Made by a program: the position numbers and the translations under genes | Notes under the pieces: model-generated | What the model saw: the letters and a program-made list of their open reading frames with translations, nothing else | Database searches by the model: none | Told to the model about the DNA's origin: nothing | Source of the DNA: Flavobacterium sp. | Lineage (GTDB): Bacteria > Bacteroidota > Bacteroidia > Flavobacteriales > Flavobacteriaceae | DNA: 64,000 bases | Assembly: GCF_025352425.1 (NCBI RefSeq) | Contig: NZ_JANXTI010000039.1 | Location: forward strand, 1-64,000 | Direction of reading: 5' to 3' | In this document: positions 45,998 through 54,284 of the stretch, one piece after another | Position numbering within the stretch: position 1 is the stretch's first letter | How the letters are laid out: each line of letters starts with the position of its first letter

Positions 45998-46789
45998 TTA
46001 TAAATCTTGGGCGTTTGCAATCAATTCGGCGATGTCCATTACTTTAACATTTGCTTCCTGTTCTTTGGCTTTTACACCGTCAGTCATCATAGTGTTGCAA
46101 AATGGGCAGCCAGCTGCAATAATTTCCGCTTTGGTTTCCATAGCATCTTCGGTTCTTTCCACATTGATGTCTTTGTTTCCTGGTTCCGGTTCCTTAAACA
46201 TTTGTGCACCACCGGCACCGCAACATAAACCATTGGCACGAGAACGTTTCATTTCAACTAGTTCGGCATCCAGTTTCTGAATTAAATCCCTTGGGGCTTC
46301 ATAAACATTATTAGCCCGTCCAAGGTAACATGGGTCGTGAAATGTAATCCGTTTGCCTTTGAACTGTCCGCCTTCAATCGTTAGTCTTCCGGAATCTAAA
46401 AGCGATTTTAAGAATTCTGTATGATGGATAACTTCGTATTTCCCTCCTAATTCAGGATATTCGTTTTTCAGTGTATTAAAACAATGTGGACAGGCAGTTA
46501 CGATTTTTTTGGCTTCGTAAGCATTCAGGACTTCAATGTTCATCATAGCCTGCATCTGAAACAAAAATTCATTACCGGCACGTTTTGCCGGATCTCCGGT
46601 ACAGCTTTCTTCCGTACCCAAAACAGCAAACGAAACATTCGCCCGATTTAAAATACGTACAAATGCCTTGGTGATTTTCTTTGCCCTGTCATCAAAACTA
46701 CCGGCACAACCAACCCAAAACAAAACTTCGGGTTGCTTGCCTTGAGCCATCATTTCTGCCATGGTTGGCACATTTAATACTTCTGACAT
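45998..46789 (-). CDS. CCG-domain Fe-S protein (HdrB/LutA/GlpC-like)
   Basis: This 263-residue cytoplasmic redox protein has two cysteine-rich CCG domains. Visible elements are WVGCAGSFDDRAKK, the GTEESCTGDPAKR segment, CPHCFNTL, DPCYLGR, ANGLCCGAGGAQMF and GCPFCNTMM. They resemble the catalytic subunit of heterodisulfide reductase and the LutA and GlpC families. Together with the membrane Fe-S protein two genes upstream, it could form a split HdrDE-like quinone-linked oxidoreductase. The substrate is unknown. Fe-S ligand spacing is complete. Confidence 0.88.
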   Translation of the reverse strand: MSEVLNVPTMAEMMAQGKQPEVLFWVGCAGSFDDRAKKITKAFVRILNRANVSFAVLGTEESCTGDPAKRAGNEFLFQMQAMMNIEVLNAYEAKKIVTACPHCFNTLKNEYPELGGKYEVIHHTEFLKSLLDSGRLTIEGGQFKGKRITFHDPCYLGRANNVYEAPRDLIQKLDAELVEMKRSRANGLCCGAGGAQMFKEPEPGNKDINVERTEDAMETKAEIIAAGCPFCNTMMTDGVKAKEQEANVKVMDIAELIANAQDL

Positions 46790-46806
46790 TTTTTTAATGT
46801 TTATGC

Positions 46807-46859
46807 GGTTATTTGGTTATATGTTGATTCGTTACAAATAACCAAATCAACATATAACC
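46807..46859. repeat. Two interlocked inverted repeats
   Basis: Arm A GGTTATTT (46807-46814) pairs with AAATAACC (46836-46843). Arm B GGTTATATGTTGATT (46815-46829) pairs with AATCAACATATAACC (46845-46859). The order A-B-A'-B' means both pair only as a pseudoknot or as alternative hairpins. It lies between the HAD and CCG genes inside the envelope operon. Confidence 0.5.
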
Positions 46860-46866
46860 GAATCAT

Positions 46867-47313
46867 TTACTCATGATGCTCGTCATCGAACACCTGAATG
46901 GTTACTTCCTTATCAACCAAATCGGTAAATTTTCCTCTGTAACGCGTAGCTTTTACTAGGTGATTGTCAATCCAGTGGTAATTTCCGCCACGTGGTTTCC
47001 CAAATAAGATTCCATGGTATTTAAAGCCGTGTTTTTTCAGCCAAATCTCGGTATATTCTCTGTGAGCTTCTGTTCTTGAAGTAAAGAAAAATATAATATG
47101 ACCTTCGTCATACCATTTGTTCAGGGTTACCAACGCATCCGGATAAACCTCTGCGGTTAGCATTCTTTCAGGCTCTTCGTTTGGAATATCGTCACAAACA
47201 GTTCCGTCGATATCAATTAAATAGTTCTTTACGCCTTCGGGTAAAATTGGACTTAAATGTTGTCCGTTTTGGGTAACACTTTGCAAGGTTTTGTCAATGT
47301 CTTCCGCTTTCAT
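46867..47313 (-). CDS. HAD-superfamily phosphatase-like protein
   Basis: The 148-residue protein has motif I as DIDGTVCDD (nucleophile and acid Asp near residues 34-36), motif II in FFFTSRTEAHREYT, and a late Asp in YHWIDNHLVKA. Phosphatase action on a small or nucleotide-type substrate is likely. From memory, databases sometimes name it phosphoheptose isomerase, which is not supported. It is encoded between the two Fe-S proteins in the same operon. Confidence 0.82.
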   Translation of the reverse strand: MKAEDIDKTLQSVTQNGQHLSPILPEGVKNYLIDIDGTVCDDIPNEEPERMLTAEVYPDALVTLNKWYDEGHIIFFFTSRTEAHREYTEIWLKKHGFKYHGILFGKPRGGNYHWIDNHLVKATRYRGKFTDLVDKEVTIQVFDDEHHE

Positions 47314-47392
47314 TTTTTTACTTTTTTATTATTTCACATTCATTTGACAAATTCCCAAGTCTCACATTTTTGGTAATTTGTTATAAGATTAT

Positions 47393-48700
47393 TTAGTTTT
47401 CGTTTTTCCAATTTAATCTGTCCTGTTGGTTATATTGCCAAGGTGCGCCGTTGTTTTCAATATTGGTCATCATCGCGTTTAACGACTGTGGCGCCGCACT
47501 TTGTTCCATTACCAAATAGCGTCTCATATCCATGATAATTGACAACGGACTTATATTTACCGGACATTCTTCCACACAGGCATTGCAGGATGTGCAAGCC
47601 CAAAGTTCTTCCGGCGTAATGTAGTCATTCAGTAATGCTTTATTATCAGGAACAAAAACTCCTTTATTACTATCTATATTTCTTCCAACCTCTTCCAGTC
47701 TGTCACGCGTATCCATCATGATTTTACGTGGCGACAGTTTTTTGCCGGTTATATTTGCCGGGCATGCCGATGTACAACGACCACATTCTGTACAGGTATA
47801 CGCATTCAGCAATTGTACCCAATTCAAATCCTGCACGTCAGAAGCGCCAAATTTCTGCGGAACCGAACTAGCATCAACAGGCTGTGCAGCAAAAGGATCA
47901 GCATTGGGATCCATCATCAATTTTACTTCTTTGGTAACACTTTCGAGATTGTCGAATTGTCCTTTTGGATGCAAATCCGCGAAATACGTGTTAGGGAAAG
48001 CTAAAAGAATATGTAAATGTTTTGAATAATATAAATAATTCAGGAACACTAAAATTCCGGTGATATGCAGCCACCAGGCAATCATTTCAATAGCTTCGAC
48101 CTGGGCAATATCTAATGCGGAAAACCAAGGATTGATATACTGTGAAATTACGTTTCCGGAATTCAGGTGCTGAAAATGCAAATCGGTTGCGTTCATAATC
48201 AGAAACAAGGACATCAAAACTATTTCGAAATACAAAATCGTATCCGCATCTCTTTTAGGCGCACCTTTCAAATCGGAACTGGCAAAACGTTTCAGTCGTA
48301 TAATATTTCTTCGAATCCAGAAAACAATTACAGCTATTAAAACTAAAACCGCCAATATTTCAAACGAACCTATAAGAAATCCATAAAATCCTCCCAAAAA
48401 AGAGAATATCCTATGCGTTCCCAAAAGCCCGTCAATCATGATTTCTAAAACCTCCAGATTGATGATGATGAAACCGGCATATACTATAATATGAAGAAAT
48501 CCGGCAACCGGCCTTTTTATCATTTTGGATTGTCCTAAAGCAATCATCGCCATATTTGCCCAGCGTGCTGATGGATTATCATTACGATTAACATCATGTC
48601 CCAGATTGATATTGCGTTTTAGCTTCTTTACGTTTTTAGCAAAAAAACCAATTCCCAAAATGAGGATGATAGCAAAAAGTATGTTGTCGATATACATCAT
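47393..48700 (-). CDS. Membrane Fe-S oxidoreductase subunit (HdrC/E-like)
   Basis: The 435-residue protein has about five TM helices in residues 1-240 and a cytoplasmic C-terminal domain. Two 4Fe-4S sites are seen (CTECGRCTSACPANI near residue 305 and CTSCNACVEECPVNI near 370). The layout matches membrane electron-transfer subunits that pair quinone or cytochrome b with a CCG-type catalytic subunit, which is encoded two genes downstream. It is probably part of a quinone-linked oxidoreductase of unknown substrate. It starts 11 bases after the MlaD gene stop. Confidence 0.88.
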   Translation of the reverse strand: MMYIDNILFAIILILGIGFFAKNVKKLKRNINLGHDVNRNDNPSARWANMAMIALGQSKMIKRPVAGFLHIIVYAGFIIINLEVLEIMIDGLLGTHRIFSFLGGFYGFLIGSFEILAVLVLIAVIVFWIRRNIIRLKRFASSDLKGAPKRDADTILYFEIVLMSLFLIMNATDLHFQHLNSGNVISQYINPWFSALDIAQVEAIEMIAWWLHITGILVFLNYLYYSKHLHILLAFPNTYFADLHPKGQFDNLESVTKEVKLMMDPNADPFAAQPVDASSVPQKFGASDVQDLNWVQLLNAYTCTECGRCTSACPANITGKKLSPRKIMMDTRDRLEEVGRNIDSNKGVFVPDNKALLNDYITPEELWACTSCNACVEECPVNISPLSIIMDMRRYLVMEQSAAPQSLNAMMTNIENNGAPWQYNQQDRLNWKNEN

Positions 48701-48711
48701 TGGCTTACGTT

Positions 48712-49671
48712 TTACTTCTTTTTGATAGTATCGTTTACCGGGCCTTTATACGGTTTGTTTTTCTTTCCGAAAAGGGAAACATTTACATAACGCGTTGGAT
48801 TCAAACGAAAATCTTGTAGTAACAGTTCTAATTCTTTGGATGATTTGGATAAGTTGGCATACATAGTTTCGTCTTTGGCAAGCTTTCCAAGAGTCCCTTT
48901 CCCAGCTTGGACATCTGCCATGATTTTATCAACGCTAGCTAATGTTTTTTCGAGTTTTTTGACAGTTTTACCAATATTTGCATTGGATAAAGAATCAGCC
49001 ATTTTTGAGAAATTAGCCGAAGCCTTATCTACATTTGTCAATGCCGAGCTGAGTTTTCCTTTATTATCTGCTAAAATTTCGTTTACCGATTTAGAAGCAA
49101 CTTTGAATTCAGCTAAAGTAGCATCAAGGTTGGCAATGCTGCTTTTCAGATTTGCTTTAGTATCTGAATCCAAAATAGTATTTACATTTTTCAAAAGTAC
49201 ATCGGCAGAAACCACCATTTTTTCTACTTTTTCCTGAAGCGGCGTTAACCGTTCCGCAACCAAAGATGTTAAACCGGGTTTGACCTCACCGTTCAACGTC
49301 ATTCCTGAAACAGCAACCGTTTTATCTTTAAAATTAGGGGTGATCATAATTTGCTTACCGCCAATTAATCCCGGTTCATAGATAGAAGCCATACTTGATT
49401 TTGAAAAAACGAAATCTGATTTGATTTGTAAGGACACCTCAATTTTACCTGCCGTATCCAAAAATTTGATACCGCTGACTTTTCCAACGGTAAGTCCGTT
49501 AATAGTCACCGGTGCAGAATTAACTAAGCCTTCCACATTGTCATAATGGACGTAGAATGTTTTATAATCAGTAAGTAAATCTCTCCCTTTTAAAAAGCTA
49601 TAACCCCAAATAAATAATAAAATTGATGCAATTACTAAAATTGCTGTCTTGATTTCTCTAGTGATTCTCAA
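48712..49671 (-). CDS. MlaD-family (MCE) lipid transport protein
   Basis: The 319-residue inner-membrane-anchored periplasmic protein has an N-terminal TM (residues 9-26, ILVIASILLFIWGYSFLKG) and an MCE domain (about 38-120, VEGLVNSAPVTINGLTVGKVSGI). A long coiled-coil helical region follows (about 140-280). MCE rings carry phospholipids between membranes. The MlaE and MlaF partners are not adjacent. It lies between the amidase and Fe-S genes of the envelope operon. Confidence 0.9.
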   Translation of the reverse strand: MRITREIKTAILVIASILLFIWGYSFLKGRDLLTDYKTFYVHYDNVEGLVNSAPVTINGLTVGKVSGIKFLDTAGKIEVSLQIKSDFVFSKSSMASIYEPGLIGGKQIMITPNFKDKTVAVSGMTLNGEVKPGLTSLVAERLTPLQEKVEKMVVSADVLLKNVNTILDSDTKANLKSSIANLDATLAEFKVASKSVNEILADNKGKLSSALTNVDKASANFSKMADSLSNANIGKTVKKLEKTLASVDKIMADVQAGKGTLGKLAKDETMYANLSKSSKELELLLQDFRLNPTRYVNVSLFGKKNKPYKGPVNDTIKKK

Positions 49672-49721
49672 TGTAAAAATTTTTTGGCAAAGTTAAAATA
49701 AATAATTAAACCTCCTTATTA

Positions 49722-50903
49722 TTATTGCTTTAATGCTTCCTGAACCGATACTTTCTTACCATTTTTGAAAGCAATTAAGAAGGCAGAGGAATATCCTTTG
49801 GCTTTGGCTTCGGATAATAATCGTTTGGCTTCCTCATAGTTGGTAGTTTCTCCGTACATATATTTGTATAGATTTCCTTCCGAAGCAATGGAAATATTAC
49901 TCAAACCATTGAAATTAGCTGGAACTGGCTCCAATTTTTTTCCACTTGCCGATAGCTGGACTTTGAATGATGCAATTCCGGAGGTTATAACTTCTGGTTT
50001 GGTCTCCGGTTTTGGTTCTTGCTTTAGTTCCGGTTTTTTAACTTCAGGAGCTTTCACCGTTGGTTTTTTTACAATGGAATCAGGCACTTTTACAGGTTCC
50101 ATTTTTTGCGATGGTTTAATCATTGTATCATTGTCACTAGCACCAAAATATTCTTTTTTGTAACTGATAATCGCATCGGCTATAGATTCTGCAATTTCCT
50201 GCTGACCGTCTTCTGAGTCTAATTTTGAACCTTCAGCCTGATTGGAAATAAAACCCATTTCTATCAAAACCCTTGGCATGTAGGCTTTATGCAAAACCAT
50301 GTAGGGCGCCTGCTTTACACCACGGCTTTTTTTGCCTAACTGAATAAATTGTCCTTGCACCTTTCCTGCCAAAGCGATACTCTGATCTAAATATAACTCC
50401 TGTGCCATAATGATTCCGGCGAATGACTCGGGAGATTTTGGATCAAAACCTTCATATTTCTGCTTATAATCCTTCTCCAATGTTACAACAGAGTTCTCAC
50501 GTTTTGCCGCTTCGAGATTGGAAGCATTTTTTGACATACCCATTACATAAGTTTCACAGCCATCTGCAGCATTGTTCGGATTGGCATTACAGTGTATCGA
50601 CACAAAAATATCGGCATCAGCCCTGTTGGCAATATTAGCGCGTTCCACCAAATCAATAAACTGATCTCCTTTTCTGGTATAGATTACTTCGATACCGGAA
50701 TTTTTTTCTAATAACTTACCCACTTTCAACACTACTGCCAAAGCGATGTTTTTTTCAATATGTCCGTGATATACAGCACCATAATCATGATCTCCATGAC
50801 CGGCATCAAGGGTGACCTTGAATTTTGATTGCGCATAGCTTTGCGAAATGATAAAGAAGAAAGATAACGTTAGTAGAACTTTGCTGTATCTATAAGTATT
50901 CAT
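49722..50903 (-). CDS. N-acetylmuramoyl-L-alanine amidase with SPOR-like tail
   Basis: This 393-residue zinc amidase (Amidase_3, AmiC-like) cleaves stem peptides from peptidoglycan during division. Signal peptide residues 1-24. Zinc ligands lie in LDAGHGDHDYG, the HIEKNIAL Glu and VSIHCNANP His, with the catalytic Glu in VLIEMGFISN. After a Pro/Lys-rich linker, a C-terminal domain of about 80 residues (IASFKVQLSASGKKLEP) resembles a SPOR peptidoglycan-binding domain. It is first in the minus-strand run and divergent from lptD. Confidence 0.92.
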   Translation of the reverse strand: MNTYRYSKVLLTLSFFFIISQSYAQSKFKVTLDAGHGDHDYGAVYHGHIEKNIALAVVLKVGKLLEKNSGIEVIYTRKGDQFIDLVERANIANRADADIFVSIHCNANPNNAADGCETYVMGMSKNASNLEAAKRENSVVTLEKDYKQKYEGFDPKSPESFAGIIMAQELYLDQSIALAGKVQGQFIQLGKKSRGVKQAPYMVLHKAYMPRVLIEMGFISNQAEGSKLDSEDGQQEIAESIADAIISYKKEYFGASDNDTMIKPSQKMEPVKVPDSIVKKPTVKAPEVKKPELKQEPKPETKPEVITSGIASFKVQLSASGKKLEPVPANFNGLSNISIASEGNLYKYMYGETTNYEEAKRLLSEAKAKGYSSAFLIAFKNGKKVSVQEALKQ

Positions 50904-50960
50904 AAGAATGTAAAAGTTAATTTTAATTAAAACCGAAAGGGTATAAAACTAATATTTCCG

Positions 50961-50968
50961 TATTTTTG
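50961..50968 (+). promoter_or_regulatory. -7 element TATTTTTG before lptD
   Basis: This matches TAnnTTTG ten bases before the candidate TTG start at 50979. No TTG exists at the -33 distance. If used, the leader would be only a few bases. Confidence 0.35.
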
Positions 50969-50978
50969 ACCGAAAATA

Positions 50979-53702
50979 TTGTTTAAGTTTGCCTCGGCAA
51001 AAATCAGGCCATATTTCTACAAAAATAGCATTAAACCTTTGCAAAGAAACTTATTTTATATCGTTTTTTTAACAATTTTCCTAACACTGGGAAACCTAAA
51101 AACATATTCACAAGACTTGCCAAAAAAAACCAATTCTTTCCCGTCTAAGAATCAGGAAACTAAGCCCGTAAATGATACTTTACCTAAACCTGAACTCATC
51201 GAAGTTAAAGTAACCGATTCGCTTAAGAAAAAGCCATTGCTTGAGAGTAAGATTAAAAGAAAGGCAGTTGACTACGAAAAGTTTGACCAAAAGAAAAAGC
51301 TAATTACGCTTTACAACAAAGCCGAAGTTTATTACCAGGATATAGAACTTAAATCGGGGATTATCGTCATTGACTACAATAAAAACGAAGTCTATGCCGG
51401 AAGAATAAAAGACTCAACAGGTGCCTATACCCAAAGACCGGTTTTTAAACAAGGAAATAATGTTGTGGAGCCCGATTCAATCCGGTTTAATTATAAAACT
51501 AAAAAAGCTTTGGTCTGGAATTCAAGAACAGATCAGGGTGAGTTTAAAGTAAAGGCGGAAGTCACCAAAAAGGAAAACGACTCCGTCTACTTTATGAAAA
51601 ACGCCCGTTTTACTACAGCCAAAGATATTGACGACCCCGAATATTACTTCAAGACCAATAAGGTAAAACTGGTTCCAGGGAAAAAAGTGGTGGTTGGTTT
51701 TACCAATATGGTTATCGCTGATGTACCAACGCCACTGGCTTTACCTTTTGCCTTCTTTCCAATGACTGAAAAAGCCCGTTCCGGATTAATTATTCCGAGT
51801 TATAACGATAGCAACACCAGAGGTTTTTCACTGCAAAACGGAGGGTATTATTTCGCGCTAAGCGATAATTACGACCTCGCGGTTTTGTGCGATTATTACA
51901 CCAACGGAAGTTATGCCATGCGCTTCGAATCCTCGTGTGCTAAGAAATATAAGTTTTCTGGGAATGTAAATATCAGGATTGAGAACATTATCGAAAGTGA
52001 AAGAGGTTATCTTGACTATAGGAGAAGTAATAATTACAACATACAATGGTCACATACTAAAGATGCTAAGTCAAACCCCAACTCTCGCTTTTCGGCTGCG
52101 GTAAACCTCGGAACTAGTAAATATTTTATCAATTCCCTTAATCAAAGTAATGTAGGTTCTCGATTGAACAATACGTTAAGTTCATCTATTTCCTATTCCA
52201 AAACATTCAACTCAGTGCCTCAGGTAAATTTAACACTGGCAGCGACGCATTCACAAAACACAAATACAGAACAAATCAGTATGACCTTGCCAACGATGAC
52301 ATTAAGCGTTGACAGGATATATCCTTTTGCTCCGAAAGACGGTTTGAAAAAAGGCTTTTTTAAGAATATTAATCTGCAATATAACCTAAGAGGCGAAAAC
52401 CGGATTGAGACAACCGATTCACTTTTCTTTAAACCACAAATGTTCAGGGATGCGAGGGTTGGCTTCCAGCACAGCATTCCATTGAGTACGAATTTCAAGG
52501 TTTTTAAATACCTTAGTGCTACTACTTCGATGAATTACAATGAAGTGTGGTATCTAAAAACCATCAAACGTCAATTTAATCCAACACGGAACGCTGTTGT
52601 TGATACCGATGTACAGGGATTTGATGCCTTCAGGACGTATTCATTCTCCGCCGGATTGGGAACAACTATTTATGGGACGTTTAATTTCGGTGAAACCAAA
52701 AAAATAAAGGCAATCAGACACGTGATGCGCCCGAATGTTTCTTATAGCTACACACCAAGTTTTTCGAAATACTATGACACCTACGACGCTGACGGAAGCG
52801 GAACCATGATAAAAGAGTACACGCGGTTCGACAAGGGGATTTTTGGCGCACCGGGAAAAAATATGTCCAATAATTTAGGTTTCAATTTGAGTAATACGTT
52901 TGAAGCCAAAGTAACCGACAAGGATTCAACCAAAACAGAACCGAGGAAAGTAATGTTGCTGAACAATTTGAATTTCTCGACAAGTTATGATATTACAGCC
53001 GATTCCTTAAAATGGTCACCTATGCGCGTTAGTGGCGGAACACAATTCTTCAAACAGAAAATGAATGTCAATTTTGGTATGACACTCGACCCCTATGCCA
53101 TAAGCAATTCCGGAAAACGAATCAATACCTGGAACATTGACAACGGTGGAAGTTTGTTCAGAATGACCAGTGCCAATATGACTTTGAATTATGCTTTTTC
53201 AAGTAAGGATCTTGAGGATGGCGAAAAGAAAAATACACAGGGAGAAAGAAACGGTGGCCGTGAGGATGACTTATTCGGAAGCAATACCGATTTAAGCGAC
53301 AGGCGGCAAAGCCAGTTTAAGGAGGATGCCACCGAATCGGAACCCCCCACGGAATTCTTTAAATACAAACTCCCCTGGGATATGAACCTCGCCTATTCGC
53401 TGACGTTTTCCAATAATAACCGCGAGAAGAAAATAACCGGAAACTCGGTGATGGTTTCCATGAATACCGATTTGACGCCCAAATGGAAAATTGGCGTTTC
53501 TACAGGCTATGATTTTGTACAGAAAGGCGTTACCTTTACGCAGCTTCGGTTTGAAAGGGATTTGCTGAGCTGGCGAATGGACTTCAACTGGGTACCTTTT
53601 GGAGATAACCCCTATTGGGGATTCTTCATCGGAATAAAAGCAGGAGTTTTGAGCGATATCAAATGGGATAAACGAAACCAGACGGACCGGACTTTGAAAT
53701 AG
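50979..53702 (+). CDS. lptD: Putative LPS assembly protein LptD
   Basis: This is an outer-membrane barrel that inserts lipopolysaccharide (LptDE translocon). A periplasmic jellyroll-like domain (about residues 85-225, with KKKLITLYNKAEVYYQDIEL and similar) precedes a barrel of about 650 residues. Length 907 fits the long flavobacterial LptD-like form. No ATG exists near the start: the first codon would be TTG 50979 or TTG 51039, the latter giving the signal peptide LQRNLFYIVFLTIFLTLG then TYSQ. It is divergent from the amidase gene and starts a short plus-strand set with ridA. Confidence 0.88.
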   Translation: MFKFASAKIRPYFYKNSIKPLQRNLFYIVFLTIFLTLGNLKTYSQDLPKKTNSFPSKNQETKPVNDTLPKPELIEVKVTDSLKKKPLLESKIKRKAVDYEKFDQKKKLITLYNKAEVYYQDIELKSGIIVIDYNKNEVYAGRIKDSTGAYTQRPVFKQGNNVVEPDSIRFNYKTKKALVWNSRTDQGEFKVKAEVTKKENDSVYFMKNARFTTAKDIDDPEYYFKTNKVKLVPGKKVVVGFTNMVIADVPTPLALPFAFFPMTEKARSGLIIPSYNDSNTRGFSLQNGGYYFALSDNYDLAVLCDYYTNGSYAMRFESSCAKKYKFSGNVNIRIENIIESERGYLDYRRSNNYNIQWSHTKDAKSNPNSRFSAAVNLGTSKYFINSLNQSNVGSRLNNTLSSSISYSKTFNSVPQVNLTLAATHSQNTNTEQISMTLPTMTLSVDRIYPFAPKDGLKKGFFKNINLQYNLRGENRIETTDSLFFKPQMFRDARVGFQHSIPLSTNFKVFKYLSATTSMNYNEVWYLKTIKRQFNPTRNAVVDTDVQGFDAFRTYSFSAGLGTTIYGTFNFGETKKIKAIRHVMRPNVSYSYTPSFSKYYDTYDADGSGTMIKEYTRFDKGIFGAPGKNMSNNLGFNLSNTFEAKVTDKDSTKTEPRKVMLLNNLNFSTSYDITADSLKWSPMRVSGGTQFFKQKMNVNFGMTLDPYAISNSGKRINTWNIDNGGSLFRMTSANMTLNYAFSSKDLEDGEKKNTQGERNGGREDDLFGSNTDLSDRRQSQFKEDATESEPPTEFFKYKLPWDMNLAYSLTFSNNNREKKITGNSVMVSMNTDLTPKWKIGVSTGYDFVQKGVTFTQLRFERDLLSWRMDFNWVPFGDNPYWGFFIGIKAGVLSDIKWDKRNQTDRTLK

Positions 53703-53776
53703 TTGTCAGTTGTCGGTTTTCAATTCTCAATTTAATTAACCGATAACAGATAACCGAAAACTGACAACCGATAACT
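53701..53776. repeat. Long imperfect inverted repeat
   Basis: The arms are 53701-53721 and 53756-53776, 21 bases each, one mismatch and two G-U pairs, with GTTGTC and GTTTTC units repeated. It starts within the lptD stop codon and lies before ridA. There is no T run, so it is not a standard terminator. Confidence 0.55.
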
Positions 53777-53790
53777 AATAACAAATAATC

Positions 53791-54171
53791 ATGAAAAAAA
53801 TAATATACACAGACAAAGCCCCCGCCCAAATAGGTCCCTACAATCAGGCGGTTTTGATTGGCAACACCCTTTATACTTCAGGGCAGATAGCACTGCATCC
53901 TGTAACGATGGAATTGGTTCTTGACGATATAGAAACCGAAACCAAACAGGTCATGGAAAACATGAAAGCCGTTCTCCAAGCTGCCGACATGGACTTTGAC
54001 AACGTAGTAAAAACGACCATCTTTATTATGAATATGGGCGACTTTGCCCGTATCAATAACGTTTACGGAAGTTACTTTGACGAGCGGACTGCGCCGGCAA
54101 GGGAAACCGTTCAGGTGGCAGGTTTACCAAAAGGCGTGAATGTTGAGATTTCGATGACAGCTGTGAAATAA
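53791..54171 (+). CDS. ridA: RidA family enamine/imine deaminase
   Basis: The 126-residue trimeric YjgF/YER057c/UK114 protein hydrolyses reactive 2-aminoacrylate and other enamines made by PLP enzymes. Diagnostic segments are IGPYNQAVLIGNTLYTSGQI and the C-terminal APARETVQVAGLPKGVNVEI, with the catalytic Arg in the latter. Length is normal. The gene lies between two repeat-rich spacers, 88 bases after lptD. Confidence 0.95.
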   Translation: MKKIIYTDKAPAQIGPYNQAVLIGNTLYTSGQIALHPVTMELVLDDIETETKQVMENMKAVLQAADMDFDNVVKTTIFIMNMGDFARINNVYGSYFDERTAPARETVQVAGLPKGVNVEISMTAVK

Positions 54172-54214
54172 GTGACAGTTATTGGTTCTCAGTTGTCAGT
54201 TTTTAATTTTAACT

Positions 54215-54270
54215 AACAGACAACACATAACAGACAACACATAACAGACAACAGAAAACAGACAACAGAA
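54215..54270. repeat. Four 14-base tandem repeats
   Basis: AACAGACAACACAT occurs twice (54215-54242), then AACAGACAACAGAA twice (54243-54270), with a degenerate fifth unit. An upstream GTTGTCAGTT (54192-54201) is complementary to the AACAGACAAC core with one mismatch. The array lies directly before the antiporter start. Confidence 0.75.
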
Positions 54271-54284
54271 AACCAACACCAACA

